A DNA stretch of 64,000 nucleotides from Dolomitihabitans soli (GTDB lineage: Bacteria > Actinomycetota > Actinomycetes > Streptosporangiales > Streptosporangiaceae), in the NCBI RefSeq assembly GCF_022213955.1, contig NZ_JAKNTW010000020.1, positions 186,001-250,000 on the forward strand, in the 5' to 3' direction. The position numbers and the translations under genes are program-made. Each line of letters starts with the position of its first letter. The first letter of the stretch is position 1. Positions 1-7,111 of the stretch are shown one piece after another. The notes under the pieces are model-generated. The model saw nothing but the letters and a program-made list of their open reading frames with translations, ran no database searches and was not told the DNA's origin.

Positions 1-780
1 GGCGCGCTCATCTTCGCCGACGTGGGCTGGGACCCGTCGGGCGCCTGGTCCCCCGACCTGCTGAACCAGCTCTCGGGCTGCCACGCGTTCATGCCCAACG
101 CGGTCGAGGCGATGGCCTACACCAGCGCCGACACCCCCCGCGACGCGCTGTACGCGCTCGCCGACCGGGTGCCCCTCGCCGTGGTCACCGACGGCGCCGA
201 CGGCGCGATGGCCATCGACTCCATGACCGGCGAGGAGGCGTTCGTCCCCGCTCCGCGGGTGTCGGCGCTCGACCCGACCGGCGCGGGCGACGTGTTCGGC
301 GCGGGAATCGTGCTCGGCACCCTCTGCCGCTGGCCGCTGCCCGACCGGCTCGCGTTCGCCGGGCTCTGCGCGGCGCTGGCCGTACAGCAGTTCGGCGGCT
401 CGCTCGCCGCGCCGGGATGGGGGGACATCGCCGACTGGTGGCACGAGGTGCGGGCGGCGAACGGCCGCGGCAGCGCCTACGCCGACTCGCTCGCCCGCCG
501 GTACGCCTTCCTCGACCGGCTGGTCCCCACCGTCCCGATGGGCGCGGTACGCCGGGCGGCCGCCACCATCGCCCGGCACGCCGACGTCGGGAGGGCCGCA
601 CGGACACCGGAGGAGCCACCTGCGAGGACCGCCGAGACCGGACCCGAGGCAGGACCCGAGACCGGACCCGAGACATGGGCCACCGCCGAGACCGACGCCG
701 GGGTCCCGTCCGGAGCACACGACGATCCAGACGAGCCCGAGGATCCGGACGCCCCCCGGGTGCCCGCCCAGAAGGAGTAA
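1..780 (+). CDS. PfkB-family carbohydrate kinase, C-terminal part (5' end outside window)
   Basis: The reading frame is open from the first base, so the N-terminus lies outside the window. The visible part has the second PfkB signature DPTGAGDVFGAG, with the catalytic Asp coded at 289-291, so it probably phosphorylates a sugar or nucleoside with ATP in the cytoplasm. After about residue 205 the enzyme fold should be finished, and an acidic, repetitive tail follows (GPEAGPETGPET, coded near 634-675) that is not typical of the family. The stop lies 4 bases before the next gene, a sugar-binding lipoprotein, so kinase and importer look co-transcribed and the kinase may act on the imported sugar. 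The substrate cannot be read from sequence. Confidence 0.85.
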   Translation, partial: GALIFADVGWDPSGAWSPDLLNQLSGCHAFMPNAVEAMAYTSADTPRDALYALADRVPLAVVTDGADGAMAIDSMTGEEAFVPAPRVSALDPTGAGDVFGAGIVLGTLCRWPLPDRLAFAGLCAALAVQQFGGSLAAPGWGDIADWWHEVRAANGRGSAYADSLARRYAFLDRLVPTVPMGAVRRAAATIARHADVGRAARTPEEPPARTAETGPEAGPETGPETWATAETDAGVPSGAHDDPDEPEDPDAPRVPAQKE

Positions 781-784
781 CTCC

Positions 785-2164
785 ATGATCGCCTCGATCC
801 GAGCCGGCCGGACGCGCGCCGTACTCTCCGCCGGTCTGGTGGCCCTCGCCGCGGCGGCGTGCGCACCCGGGTCCTCGGCGCCGCCCGCCGCGCCCCCGGC
901 GCGACCGGAGGCCTCGGCGGTGCGCACCGACGCCGCGGCCCTCGGCGACGTGACCCTGACCATCTGGGACCAGGAGGTACGCGGCGGGCAGGCCGCCCAG
1001 ATGAAGCAGCTCAACGCCGCGTTCGAGGCGAAATATCCAAACATCAAGCTCAACCGGGTGTCCCGCTCCTTCGACGACCTCAACACCACCCTGCGCCTGG
1101 CGCTGAGCGGCAACGAACCGCCGGACGTGGTCGAGGCCAACAACGGCCGGTCCTCGATGGGCGCCTTCGTGAAGGCCGGCCAACTCCGCCCGCTGGACGC
1201 CTACGCCGAGGCGTACGGGTGGAAGAAGCGCTATCCGGAGTCGGTCCTGCGCTACTCGCGGTACAGCCCGGACGGCAAGCTGTTCGGCGAGGGCGACCTG
1301 TACGGCCTGCCGCAGGTCGGCGAGGTCGTCGGCATCTTCTACAACGCCGCCAAGCTGTCGAAACTCGGCCTGGGCCCGCCGAAGACCTGGGACGAGTTCC
1401 AGGCGGCGCTGGCGAAGGCCAAGGAGGCCGGCGAGGTGCCGGCCCAGCTGGGCAACCTCGACAAGTGGCCGGCCGTCCACCTGTTCGGCACCGTGCAGGG
1501 CCGGGCCGTACCGGCCGACCAGATCAGCACGCTGGCCTTCGGCCGCAAGGGCGCCTCGTGGACCACGCCCGAGAACACCAGGGCCGCCGGGCAACTCGTC
1601 GACTGGGTGAACAAGGGCTACTTCAACAAGGGCTTCAACGGCCAGGGCTACGACGCGGCGTGGCAGGCGTTCGGCAAGGGCGAGGGCGTCTTCCTGATCG
1701 CGGGCACCTGGCTGCTCGCCGACCTGGAGAAGTCCCTGGGCAAGGACCTGGGCTTCGTCCTGCCGCCCGGCCCCACGGCCGACGCCGCCCCCGTGGCGAC
1801 CGGCGGCACCGGCCTGCCGTTCGCCATCACGGCCAAGAGCCCGCACCCGGACGCGGCGGCGGCGTACATCGACTTCATCACCAACGCCGACGCCATGAAG
1901 GTGCTCACCGCCACCGGCAACCTGCCGGTGGCCGACACGGACCGGCAGACCGTGAACGCGGGCCCGCAACAGGACGTGTTCACCGCGTTCGGCACCGCCA
2001 CCAAGAACGACGGCCTGGTGCCCTACCTCGACTACGCCACCCCGACCTTCGCCGACACGCTGGGCGCGGCGCTCCAGGATCTGCTGGCCGAGAAGTCGAC
2101 CCCCGAGGAGTTCCTGGCCACGCTGGAGAAGGACTACAAGACCTTCGCGGACAGCAACGGGTGA
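785..2164 (+). CDS. ABC sugar importer substrate-binding lipoprotein
   Basis: This 459-aa protein has a positively charged start, a hydrophobic segment and a Cys at residue 26 in AAAAC, consistent with a lipoprotein signal although the -3 residue is not the usual Leu. The rest reads as a family 1 (MalE/UgpB-like) extracellular solute-binding protein, with DVVEANNG early and LPFAITAKSPHPDAAAAYIDFI near the end. It should hold an oligosaccharide outside the membrane and deliver it to the two permeases that follow directly. The ATG at 785 has AAGGAG just upstream. No ATPase gene is in this operon; a shared MsiK-type ATPase is usual in actinomycetes and is inferred here. Confidence 0.9.
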   Translation: MIASIRAGRTRAVLSAGLVALAAAACAPGSSAPPAAPPARPEASAVRTDAAALGDVTLTIWDQEVRGGQAAQMKQLNAAFEAKYPNIKLNRVSRSFDDLNTTLRLALSGNEPPDVVEANNGRSSMGAFVKAGQLRPLDAYAEAYGWKKRYPESVLRYSRYSPDGKLFGEGDLYGLPQVGEVVGIFYNAAKLSKLGLGPPKTWDEFQAALAKAKEAGEVPAQLGNLDKWPAVHLFGTVQGRAVPADQISTLAFGRKGASWTTPENTRAAGQLVDWVNKGYFNKGFNGQGYDAAWQAFGKGEGVFLIAGTWLLADLEKSLGKDLGFVLPPGPTADAAPVATGGTGLPFAITAKSPHPDAAAAYIDFITNADAMKVLTATGNLPVADTDRQTVNAGPQQDVFTAFGTATKNDGLVPYLDYATPTFADTLGAALQDLLAEKSTPEEFLATLEKDYKTFADSNG

Positions 2165-3081
2165 CCACGGGCACGCGGCCGCGCCGCCGCGCCGGTCCCG
2201 GAACCGGCCACCCGCCCGGGGAACCCCGCCGGGTCGCCTACCTCTATCTGCTGCCGGCGTTCGTCGTCTACGCGGCGTTCCTGCTGTATCCCATCGGCCG
2301 CGCGGTGCACCTGTCGCTGTACGAGTGGGACGGGCTGACCCTCGGCCGGTGGGCGGGACTGGCCAACTACGCCGCGATCGCCGCCGACGAAGGGCTGCGC
2401 GCCGCCTTCGGCCACGCCCTGGTGCTCATCGTGTTCTACGCGCTGGCGCCGCTGGCCATCGGGCTGGTCCTGGCCGCGATACTCAACCACGCCAAGGTGC
2501 GCGGGCTCGGCTTCTTCCGGACGGTGGTGTTCCTGCCCCAGGTGGTCGCCATGGTCGTGGTGGCCGTCGCCTGGCGGCGTGTGTACGCCCCCGACGGCAC
2601 CCTCAACGACCTGCTCGGCGCGGTGGGACTCGACGCCCTCACGAGAGGCTGGCTGGGCGACCACGCCTTCGCGCTGCCGGCGGTCGGCGTGGTCGGCACG
2701 TGGTTCGAGACCGGCCTGGTGACCGTACTGCTGCTGGCCGGGATGAGCCGCGTCCCGGTGGAGCTGTACGAGGCGGCGCGGCTCGACGGGGCGGGCGCGG
2801 TCAAGGAGTTCTTCGCGGTCACGCTGCCGTCGGTGCGCGGGGAGATCGCGGTCGCGCTGACGCTGACCGTGATCGCCGCGCTGCGGACGTTCGACCTGGT
2901 GTACATCACCACGCGGGGCGGTCCCGGCGACTCGACGTCGGTGCCGTCGTACGAGATCTATCATCGGGCCTTCGGACTCGGCCAGGTCGGCTCGGCGGCG
3001 GCGATCGGCGTCACCCTCACCGTCGTCATCTTCGCGATCTCGCTCGTGATCAACCGCTTCGCCGACAGGAGGGAGTCGTGA
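2161..3081 (+). CDS. ABC sugar importer permease (MalF type)
   Basis: GTG at 2161 overlaps the stop of the binding protein by 4 bases (GTGA), indicating translational coupling. The 306-aa product has about six hydrophobic segments, the first being LYLLPAFVVYAAFLLYP. It carries the EAA loop that contacts the ATPase (YEAARLDGAGAVKEFF, followed by VTLPSVRGEI). With the next gene it forms the membrane channel of a CUT1-type sugar importer. Confidence 0.9.
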   Translation: MTTGTRPRRRAGPGTGHPPGEPRRVAYLYLLPAFVVYAAFLLYPIGRAVHLSLYEWDGLTLGRWAGLANYAAIAADEGLRAAFGHALVLIVFYALAPLAIGLVLAAILNHAKVRGLGFFRTVVFLPQVVAMVVVAVAWRRVYAPDGTLNDLLGAVGLDALTRGWLGDHAFALPAVGVVGTWFETGLVTVLLLAGMSRVPVELYEAARLDGAGAVKEFFAVTLPSVRGEIAVALTLTVIAALRTFDLVYITTRGGPGDSTSVPSYEIYHRAFGLGQVGSAAAIGVTLTVVIFAISLVINRFADRRES

Positions 3082-3905
3082 TCTCTCGTGGTGAGCGTCT
3101 GGCCAACTACGTCATCCTGACGGCGTTCGCCACGTTCGCGCTGTTCCCCATCCTGACGATCGTGCTCGCCGCGCTCGGTCCCGACGACAGCGCCGCCTCG
3201 GCCGGACCGGGGTTCAGCGTGGCCGGGCTGCACGTGGGCAACTTCGCGTCCGCCTGGGAGATCGGGCGGTTCGGCACCTATCTGCGAAGCAGCCTGGCGG
3301 TGTCGTCGTTCGTGGTGGTCGTCAGCGTCGTACTGTCGATCATGAGCGGATACGCCTTCGGCACCATGCGCTTCCGCGGGCAGGCGGTGCTGTTCTACCT
3401 GTTCCTGCTCGGGATCATGATGCCGAGCGAGGCCATCGCGGTGCCGCTCTACTTCGACCTGCGCGCGCTCGGCCTGATCGACACCTTCTGGTCGGTCGCG
3501 CTGCCGCAGGTCGCGCTGTCGGTGGCGTTCGGCACCTTCTGGATGCGGGCCTACTTCCGCGCCGGCAGCCGCGCCATCGTCGAGGCCGCCCGCATCGACG
3601 GCGCGTCGCACTGGCGCATCCTGTGGCAGGTGCTGGTGCCCCCGGCCCGGCCCGCCATCGTCACCCTGACCCTCCTGGTCTTCATGTGGACGTGGAACGA
3701 GTTCCTCATCCCGTTGATCATGGTGACCAGCGAGTCGCTGCGCACCGCGCCACTGGGGCTGGCCTTCTTCCAGGGCCAGCACACCTCCGGCTTCACCCTT
3801 CTCGCGGCCGGATCGGTCATCGTCGCGACCCCGGTCGTGATCTTCTACCTGTTCCTCCAGCGTCACTTCATCCGCGGGCTGCTCCAAGGGGCGGTGCGCG
3901 AGTAG
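3078..3905 (+). CDS. ABC sugar importer permease (MalG type)
   Basis: GTG at 3078 overlaps the upstream stop by 4 bases and has AGGAGGGA in front. The 275-aa product has six hydrophobic stretches and the EAA loop EAARIDGASHWRILWQVLVP, typical of the second permease of CUT1 importers. It ends 14 bases before the secreted deacetylase, so all five genes of this block probably share one mRNA. Confidence 0.9.
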   Translation: MISRGERLANYVILTAFATFALFPILTIVLAALGPDDSAASAGPGFSVAGLHVGNFASAWEIGRFGTYLRSSLAVSSFVVVVSVVLSIMSGYAFGTMRFRGQAVLFYLFLLGIMMPSEAIAVPLYFDLRALGLIDTFWSVALPQVALSVAFGTFWMRAYFRAGSRAIVEAARIDGASHWRILWQVLVPPARPAIVTLTLLVFMWTWNEFLIPLIMVTSESLRTAPLGLAFFQGQHTSGFTLLAAGSVIVATPVVIFYLFLQRHFIRGLLQGAVRE

Positions 3906-3919
3906 CTTCCGGAGGTTCC

Positions 3920-6685
3920 ATGCCAACAGCGCACCTGTCCCGAGCCAGGCAGACATCCCTTCTCTCCAGATCGCCCGGCCGTCTGGCGGTGCTGGTCACC
4001 GCGACCGTGCTCGCCCTGTTCCCCGCCACCCCCGCGTCGGCGGCCCCGACCCCCGCTCCGCCGGGACCGGCCACCTCGGCCGGCTCCCCCGTCGACCTCG
4101 ACGCGCTGTTCGTCGGCGCCCACCCCGACGACGAGGCCTCCACCCTGTCGACCCTCGGCCAGTGGAACGAGTACCACGGCATCCGGTCCGGCGTCCTCAC
4201 CGTCACCCGGGGCGAGGGCGGCGGCAACGCCGTCGGGCCGGAGGAGGGCCCGGAGCTCGGCCTGGTGCGCGAGGCCGAGGAGCGTACGGCGGTCGCGAAG
4301 GCCGCCGTCGGGGAGGTGTTCAACCTCGACGACGTCGACTTCTACTACACGGTGAGCGCCCCGCTGACCGAGCAGATCTGGGGAGGCGACACGCTGGCGA
4401 AGGTCGTCCGGATCGTCCGCCAGACCCGGCCCGAGATCCTGCTGACCATGGACCCGGCGCCTTCCCCCGGCAACCACGGAAACCACCAGCAGGCGGCGCG
4501 GCTCGCCGTCGAGGCGTTCTACGCGGCGGCCGACCCCAAGGCGTTCCCCGAGCAGATCTCGCGCGAAGGACTGCGTCCCTTCGCACCGGCCCGCGTGCTC
4601 CTCTCCCGCGCACGCGGCACCTCCCAGAACGGCCCCGCCTGCGCCTCGACGTTCCGCCCGGCCAACCCGGCGCAGAACGTGTTCGGCGTATGGAGCGGAC
4701 GGACCTCCGAACGCAACGGCACGACCTGGGCCGCCGTCGAACGCGACGCCCAGCGCTCGTACCGGTCGCAGGGCTGGGCCGTCTTCCCCGACGTGCCGTC
4801 CGACCCCGCCCAGCTCGGCTGCGACTTCTTCACCCAGATGGACTCCCGGGCGCCGTTCCCCGCACCGGGCTCGTCGGCGGCCGCCGCGCCGACCGCGGTC
4901 CTCGACGGCGCACTGGTCCGGACGGGCGGGACCGTCCCGCTCGGCACCCTGCTCGGGCTGCGTCCCAGCACGTTCGACGTTCGCCCGGGGACGGCCTTCA
5001 CCGTCAAGGTCACCGCGACCGCGCCGTCCCGCGAATCGCTGGGCCGGTCGTCCGTGACGCTGCGCGTCCCCGACGGCTGGCAGGTCGGCGGGACCGGCGA
5101 CCTCGGCGGGCTCGCGCCGGGACGCACCGGATCGGCGACGTTCACGGTGCTGCCGCCGCGGAACGCGAGCCCCGGCGACCGGGCGCGCATCGCGGCGACC
5201 CTGACCACCGAGAAGGGCGGCGGCCACACCGACAGGGAGGTCGAGGTCAGCCCGGCCGTACGAGGGGGACAGCAGTGGCTCCCCCAGGTCGGCCAGTACG
5301 AGAAGTGGGCCGCGGAACTCGCCGCGCCGCAGCTTCGCGGCCTGGTCACGCCCGTGCTCACGGTCCCGTCCGGCGGCTCCCGTCAGGTGGGCGTCGTGGT
5401 CACCAACGTGAGCGGCGCCCCCCAGTCGGGGACCGTACGGCTGGACCTCCCGGCCGGCTTCACCGCCGACCGCGCCGAGGCCCCCTACAGCGGGCTGGCG
5501 GCCGGGGCCGCGACGACGGTGCCGTTCACCGTCACCAACGCGGACCCCTCGCTGAAGACCTCGAACGAGGGCGGCGATCACGCCTACACGATCACCACCA
5601 CCAGCGCCGACGGGTCGAGCGTGAGCAGGCCCGCGCTCGAACTGGTCCCGGCGACGTCCATCCCGCAGGCCACGCGGGCGGCGGACGTCGACGGCGCCGA
5701 GGGCGACGGCGAGTACCCCGGCCCCGCCCTGGACGTCTCCCGCCTGTGGGAGGGCGCCGCGTGCTCGTCGGCGGCCGACTGCTCGGGCACCGCCAAGGTC
5801 GCCTGGCGTGATGACACGCTGTTCCTGCTGGTCCAGGTGAAGGACGACGTGATCGGCACCCGCCTGCCCGCGTCCGACTGCAAGCGGCACTGGCGCACCG
5901 ACTCGGTGGAGGTGACCCTCGATCCGCGCGGCCTGTCGGAGAACACCTCCACGACGTTCAAGACCGCGGTGCTGCCGGTGACGGCCGAGGGACCGCCGTG
6001 CTTCGAACGAGACGCCGACAACCGTCAGGGACCGGGCGGGGAGACCGCTCCGGGAATGCGGGTCGCCTCGAAGGTCACCGCCGGCGCGTACACCGTGGAG
6101 ATGTCGGTCCCGATGGAGGTGCTGCCGGGCGCGGTCGATCCCGGGCACCTCGGGCTGAACATCCTGGTGTACGACTCCGACACCCAGGACAAGACCGGCC
6201 AGACCCGGATCGGCTGGTCGACGTGGGGCGGCGTGCAGGGAGATCCCTACCGGTGGGGCGTGGCGACGTTGCCGGGCTACCTGCCTCCCCCGGGACGCCC
6301 GACCACCCCGCCCGCCCCGGTGATCCCCGACGCCGCGCTGGCCAGCCTCGACTCGCCGCAGTCGCTGGAGCAGGCGATCCGGATCGACGTCCCGCTCGCG
6401 GGCGGCCCCGCGGCGAAGGCGTCGGACGGCGGCTGGGTCACCTCCGCCAAGGGCGTCCGGGACGCCGTGCGGGTGACGCTCCGCGCCAACGCCGCCGGCA
6501 CGGCCCACCTGTTCGTCCGCGACGACCAGGGGACGGCGGGCAGCCGTGTCGTCACCGTCCCGCGCGGCGGCAGCACGACCGTGAGCGTGCCGCTGACCCG
6601 CGCCACGGCCGCCCACCCGGCGGTGGTGACCGGCTGGGAGGCGGCCGGCGGGGGCACGCTGGCCTCCCGGACCCGCGTGCGCTGA
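3920..6685 (+). CDS. Secreted multidomain PIG-L family N-deacetylase
   Basis: The ATG at 3920 has CCGGAGG seven bases upstream and gives 921 residues. A Sec signal peptide ends near ATPASA (about residue 41). The PIG-L domain follows, with the metal motif AHPDDE near residues 65-70, GEGGGN, and GNHGNH later in the domain; PIG-L enzymes are zinc N-deacetylases acting on GlcNAc-type groups. The middle (about 330-590) looks like NEW3/Ig-like beta domains (APGRTGSATFTV, PFTVTNADPS). Residues around 610-790 resemble a CBM9/DOMON-like sugar-binding module (WRDDTLFLLVQVKDD, DSVEVTLDPRG). The protein is far longer than cytosolic PIG-L enzymes. Its place after a sugar ABC importer suggests it deacetylates an extracellular amino-sugar glycan before uptake; the substrate is unknown. 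Confidence 0.85.
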   Translation: MPTAHLSRARQTSLLSRSPGRLAVLVTATVLALFPATPASAAPTPAPPGPATSAGSPVDLDALFVGAHPDDEASTLSTLGQWNEYHGIRSGVLTVTRGEGGGNAVGPEEGPELGLVREAEERTAVAKAAVGEVFNLDDVDFYYTVSAPLTEQIWGGDTLAKVVRIVRQTRPEILLTMDPAPSPGNHGNHQQAARLAVEAFYAAADPKAFPEQISREGLRPFAPARVLLSRARGTSQNGPACASTFRPANPAQNVFGVWSGRTSERNGTTWAAVERDAQRSYRSQGWAVFPDVPSDPAQLGCDFFTQMDSRAPFPAPGSSAAAAPTAVLDGALVRTGGTVPLGTLLGLRPSTFDVRPGTAFTVKVTATAPSRESLGRSSVTLRVPDGWQVGGTGDLGGLAPGRTGSATFTVLPPRNASPGDRARIAATLTTEKGGGHTDREVEVSPAVRGGQQWLPQVGQYEKWAAELAAPQLRGLVTPVLTVPSGGSRQVGVVVTNVSGAPQSGTVRLDLPAGFTADRAEAPYSGLAAGAATTVPFTVTNADPSLKTSNEGGDHAYTITTTSADGSSVSRPALELVPATSIPQATRAADVDGAEGDGEYPGPALDVSRLWEGAACSSAADCSGTAKVAWRDDTLFLLVQVKDDVIGTRLPASDCKRHWRTDSVEVTLDPRGLSENTSTTFKTAVLPVTAEGPPCFERDADNRQGPGGETAPGMRVASKVTAGAYTVEMSVPMEVLPGAVDPGHLGLNILVYDSDTQDKTGQTRIGWSTWGGVQGDPYRWGVATLPGYLPPPGRPTTPPAPVIPDAALASLDSPQSLEQAIRIDVPLAGGPAAKASDGGWVTSAKGVRDAVRVTLRANAAGTAHLFVRDDQGTAGSRVVTVPRGGSTTVSVPLTRATAAHPAVVTGWEAAGGGTLASRTRVR

Positions 6686-7111
6686 CGGCCACCCGCCGAT
6701 CAGGCGATGCCACCGGAGCGGCGCTCCGCCCCACGCGGGGCGCCCTCCGGCGGCGATCCGGCGTCCCGCCCTGTCAACCTGCACGCCGCCCGTGTGTCTC
6801 TGATACGTGAGTGACCTCATGACAGAGTCCCGCGATCGAGCCACGCCGGCCGACCTGTTCGCGGCGCACTACCTGGGGATGGTACGGCTGGCCGGAACGG
6901 TGCGGACCGGGGGGACGTGCCGGAAGCCGGCGCCCCCTCACCGCTCACCACGATCTCTGGTCGCGCGGAACCAGTGCCCGCGCCGCCCGGGATCCGCCCG
7001 CCCGCAGGGCCGCTGATCTCGGCTGCGATTCGTTTGCCAGCCGTCTGCAAGAACCGTCGGCGACGTTCGTCTCCGGTGCCGGCAAGGTGCCGGGAGCCTG
7101 GAGGCAGTGCC
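6686..7111. other. Gap before the lanthipeptide cluster
   Basis: 426 bases without an intact gene. CGCCCC/GGGGCG arms near 6727-6742 could form a weak terminator after the deacetylase operon. The sigma-factor remnant is at 6807-6900. The rest (about 6900-7095) shows no recognisable coding sequence and presumably holds the lanL promoter. Confidence 0.5.
6807..6900 (+). pseudogene. N-terminal remnant of a sigma-70/ECF-type sigma factor
   Basis: From a GTG at 6807 the frame reads TPADLFAAHYLGMVRLAG, which matches the start of sigma-70 region 2 in actinobacterial ECF-type factors (LFAAHYxxMVRLA). Similarity stops abruptly near base 6900, after which the frame runs through unrelated Pro/Arg-rich sequence to a stop at 7014-7016. 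Regions 2.2-4 are missing, so it cannot be a working sigma factor. It looks like what is left after a deletion whose far side now holds the lanthipeptide cluster. Confidence 0.5.

Noticed and set aside
859-2160. Long plus-strand frame running over the binding-protein gene into the first permease
   Set aside because: Only the part from GTG 2161 has protein character; the upstream part is an out-of-phase reading of the lipoprotein gene.
3863-6844. A 993-codon open frame on the minus strand opposite the PIG-L gene
   Set aside because: Antisense to a clear secreted deacetylase; composition is Arg/Gly-rich with no motif. Such long shadows are expected in high-GC DNA.
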